From assembly GCA_025453375.1 (NCBI GenBank), contig JALOQT010000254.1, forward strand, positions 1 to 7,581: a stretch of DNA of 7,581 nt. The letters are read 5' to 3'. The translations under genes and the position numbers were made by a program. Origin of the DNA: Phycisphaerales bacterium. Its GTDB lineage: Bacteria > Planctomycetota > Phycisphaerae > Phycisphaerales > UBA1924. The notes under the pieces are model-generated. The model saw nothing but the letters and a program-made list of their open reading frames with translations. It searched no databases and was not told the origin of the DNA. Positions 5,649 to 7,581 of the stretch are shown here, piece after piece (position 1 is the stretch's first letter; every line of letters begins with the position of its first letter).

Positions 5649-6755
5649 TTGATTGTGAAGATTGGCAGTGCCGCGATCGCGCCGGATGGCGCGCTGGAGC
5701 CGGCGCGGGTGGCGGTGCTGGCCGAGCAGATCGCGGCGGTGGTGTGGAGCGGGGTGCGGGTGGTGGTGGTGTCCAGCGGTGCGGTGGCCAGCGGGTATGC
5801 GGCGCTGGGGCTGGGCAAGCCGCCGAAGGCCATCGCCCAGAAGCAGGCGGCGGCGGCGGTGGGCCAGCCGCTGCTGATGCGGGCGTGGATCGACGCGCTG
5901 GGGCGGCATGGCCTCGCGGCGGCGCAGGCGCTGTACACGGCTGAGGACCTGGACGCGCGGGCGAGGTACCTCAACACGCGGCGGACGCTGATGGAACTGC
6001 TGGATCGCGGGGCGGTGCCGATCGTCAATGAAAATGACACGACGAGCTTTGCCGAGATCAAACTGGGGGACAATGACCGGCTCTCGGCCTTGACGGTCGG
6101 ACTGATTGGGGCGGACTTGCTGGTGATTTTGTCACAGGCGCGCGGGCTGTATGCCCAAGGCAAAGCGGGGGCGATCATCCCGGAGATTCGCCCGCAGGAG
6201 GCGGGGGTGCATGTGCAGGCGGGGACCAGCGGCGTGGGCACCGGGGGTTTTGTGACGAAACTGGAGGCGGCGCGGCTGTGCGCTGCGTGGGGCGTGGCGA
6301 CGATCGTCGCAGGGGCCGATGAGCCGAGCGTGCTGACACGCGTGCTGGCGGGGGAACGGGTTGGGACACGATTTGTGCCCGATGGGCCGCGCGGGAGGGG
6401 CGCCAAAGCGAGCGGGTCGGGCGTGGGGGCGCGGCGGCGGTGGCTGGCGTCATCCGTGCGGCCCAAGGGCGTGCTGGTGATTGATGACGGGGCGGTGCGG
6501 GCGCTGACGCAGCGGGGGGCGAGTTTGCTGCCGGGTGGGATCGTCAGTGTGAAAGGTGAGTTTGAACGTGATGATGCGGTGGAGATTCGCAGCGGCGATG
6601 GGACGCCCATTGCGCGCGGGCTGGCGTCATATGACGCGGGCGAGGTCCGGCAGATTGCGGGCAAGACGGCCCGGCAGATTGAGGCGACGCTGGGCTATAC
6701 GTATAGCGACGAGGTGGTGCACCGGGACAATCTGGCGCTGATGGCTGGAGGGTGA
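5649..6755 (+). CDS. proB: Glutamate 5-kinase with C-terminal PUA domain
   Basis: The protein has 368 residues from the TTG at 5649, almost the same length as E. coli ProB (367). A GTG at 5655 is a close alternative. The frame also has an ATG at 5553, which would add 32 Arg/Gly-rich residues and overlap the nfeD start. ProB phosphorylates L-glutamate to gamma-glutamyl phosphate, the first step of proline synthesis, in the cytoplasm. The amino-acid kinase domain (1-about 262) has VKIGS (3-7), SSGAVASG (42-49; Ser43 corresponds to substrate-contacting Ser50 of E. coli), PIVNEND (124-130, Asp130 = Asp137), GDND (140-143, Asn142 = Asn149) and GTGGFVTKL (197-205). The PUA domain (about 272-365) ends with RQIAG, LGYTYSDEVVHRDNL, as in E. 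coli. One oddity is that the nucleotide-site Thr-Asp pair of E. coli (169-170) reads Ser162-Gln163 here. proA is not in the window. No Shine-Dalgarno site is at a useful distance. Confidence 0.95.
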   Translation: MIVKIGSAAIAPDGALEPARVAVLAEQIAAVVWSGVRVVVVSSGAVASGYAALGLGKPPKAIAQKQAAAAVGQPLLMRAWIDALGRHGLAAAQALYTAEDLDARARYLNTRRTLMELLDRGAVPIVNENDTTSFAEIKLGDNDRLSALTVGLIGADLLVILSQARGLYAQGKAGAIIPEIRPQEAGVHVQAGTSGVGTGGFVTKLEAARLCAAWGVATIVAGADEPSVLTRVLAGERVGTRFVPDGPRGRGAKASGSGVGARRRWLASSVRPKGVLVIDDGAVRALTQRGASLLPGGIVSVKGEFERDDAVEIRSGDGTPIARGLASYDAGEVRQIAGKTARQIEATLGYTYSDEVVHRDNLALMAGG

Positions 6756-6789
6756 TGGGGATGCAGCGGCGCGCTACCCTGCGGTCCTT

Positions 6790-7581
6790 ATGCAGGCATC
6801 CGCCCAGCCGTTCCCGCCGTTTGATCCCTCCAAGCCTCACCAGGCCAAGCCGCGGCTGCGTCCGGTGCGTGGCTTTCCGGCCAATGCGCGCAATGAGATG
6901 GGCGAGCCTGTGCAGATGCTGGGCCTGGCCGATGCGACGCAGATTTCTGACAAGGTGTGCCTGATGGTGCCGGCGGTGCAACTGGTGCTGCCGCTGATGG
7001 ATGGCAGCCGCGATCTGGACGAGATCATCGCGCAGGTGGGCAAGGGCCTGAACCGGCAGATCATGGAGCAGATCGTCGCGCAGTTGGACGATGCAGGGCT
7101 GATTGAGGGGCCGACGTTTGAGGGGATTTTCGCCAGGATGCGCGAGCAGTTTGACGCCAGTGCGACGCTGCCGCCGGCGTCGACCGCGGCGTTCGTCGAT
7201 GCGCTGGTGGCTGAGGGGCAGCAGCAGGGCAAGATCGGGCAGGATGCTGGGGATGCGGAGAAGGATGCGTTCGGGGCCAAGCGGATGCGCGAGGTCTTTG
7301 ACCAGTTCATTGCTGAGGCACTGAAGGACGCGAAGGACCCGGCATATGACGGCTTACCGAAGCTGATCGTCGCGCCGCACCTGGATTATGGCCGTGGGTG
7401 GATGAACTATGGCGCGATCTTCGGGCGGCTGCGCGTGGTGGATCGGCCGGATCGCGTGGTGATCCTGGGGACGAATCACTTCGGGCGGTCGTCGGGCGTG
7501 GTGGCGTGCGACAAGGGGTATCAGACGGTGCTGGGGACGTGCGCGGCGGACACGGCGCTGCTGGATTCGCTCAAGGCCGCG
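6790..7581 (+). CDS. amrB: AmmeMemoRadiSam system protein B (MEMO family) with PqqD-like N-terminal domain, 5' part
   Basis: The frame is open from the ATG at 6790 to the window edge (264 residues, no stop), so the C-terminus is missing. Residues about 50-110 look like a PqqD-like winged-helix domain: a VPAVQLVLPLMDGSRDLDEI segment, then a helix pair ending LDDAGLIEGP. After a charged helical linker (about 112-186) the MEMO domain begins: LIVAPHLDYGRGWMNYGAIF (192-211) and RVVILGTNHFG (222-232). His197 and His230 match two of the metal-binding histidines of MEMO1 (PHAGY and GPSHH contexts). The later Cys and His of that site would lie beyond the edge. MEMO proteins are related to class III extradiol dioxygenases. 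In bacteria and archaea they are usually encoded with an AMMECR1 protein and a radical SAM protein, and the system's reaction is not established. It follows proB by 34 nt on the same strand and could share its transcript. No Shine-Dalgarno site is seen. Confidence 0.87.
   Translation, partial: MQASAQPFPPFDPSKPHQAKPRLRPVRGFPANARNEMGEPVQMLGLADATQISDKVCLMVPAVQLVLPLMDGSRDLDEIIAQVGKGLNRQIMEQIVAQLDDAGLIEGPTFEGIFARMREQFDASATLPPASTAAFVDALVAEGQQQGKIGQDAGDAEKDAFGAKRMREVFDQFIAEALKDAKDPAYDGLPKLIVAPHLDYGRGWMNYGAIFGRLRVVDRPDRVVILGTNHFGRSSGVVACDKGYQTVLGTCAADTALLDSLKAA

Noticed and set aside
5564..6664. Extension of the nfeD reading frame by 367 codons upstream on the minus strand
   Set aside because: It lies fully antisense to proB, is rich in Ser/Pro/Arg with no domain, and reflects the rarity of stops in GC-rich antisense frames. 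The ATG at 5563 begins a proper signal peptide.
6837..7310. Minus-strand open frame of 157 codons
   Set aside because: It is antisense to the MEMO gene, whose frame runs unbroken from 6790 to the edge and carries clear motifs.

Overview
The window is GC-rich, and its coding strands are G-rich. It most likely comes from a planctomycete, probably of the Phycisphaerae/Phycisphaerales type. The best clue is a secreted protein ending in two degenerate dockerin-like repeats (core TADDIIVFLG) and a terminal Gly-Cys, a tail style I associate with that group. A single-Cys lipoprotein, a long NfeD-type membrane protease, mostly absent Shine-Dalgarno sites and some non-ATG starts all fit. This placement is inference; no marker gene is present.

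Layout from left to right: (1) the 3' part of a left-handed beta-helix sugar acyltransferase of the NeuD/PglD type (+, cut by the window edge); (2) a convergent junction with a GC hairpin, a pyrimidine tract and CTCGTCA heptamers; (3) a secreted dockerin-like protein (-); (4) a 236-bp intergenic stretch with a 17-nt palindrome and several hairpins; (5) a small lipoprotein of unknown function (-); (6) a divergent intergenic region with a strong G-tract and two inverted arrays of an 8-bp unit; (7) a phospholipid N-methyltransferase-like SAM enzyme (+); (8) a second convergent junction that resembles the first; (9) an NfeD/ClpP-class membrane serine protease (-); (10) glutamate 5-kinase proB (+), divergent from nfeD with 85 bp between the starts; (11) a MEMO-family protein (AmmeMemoRadiSam system protein B) with a PqqD-like N-terminal domain (+), cut by the right edge.

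The genes do not form one pathway. Proline biosynthesis (proB), membrane quality control (NfeD), lipid methylation and surface or secreted proteins lie next to each other in short, mostly single-gene units with alternating orientation. proB and the MEMO gene are the only plausible same-strand pair that could share a transcript (34 nt apart). I see no phage, IS element, CRISPR array, tRNA or rRNA. The least ordinary features are the non-coding repeats (the twin convergent-junction elements and the inverted 8-bp arrays) and the PqqD-like/MEMO fusion. No intergenic stretch exceeds 300 bases.
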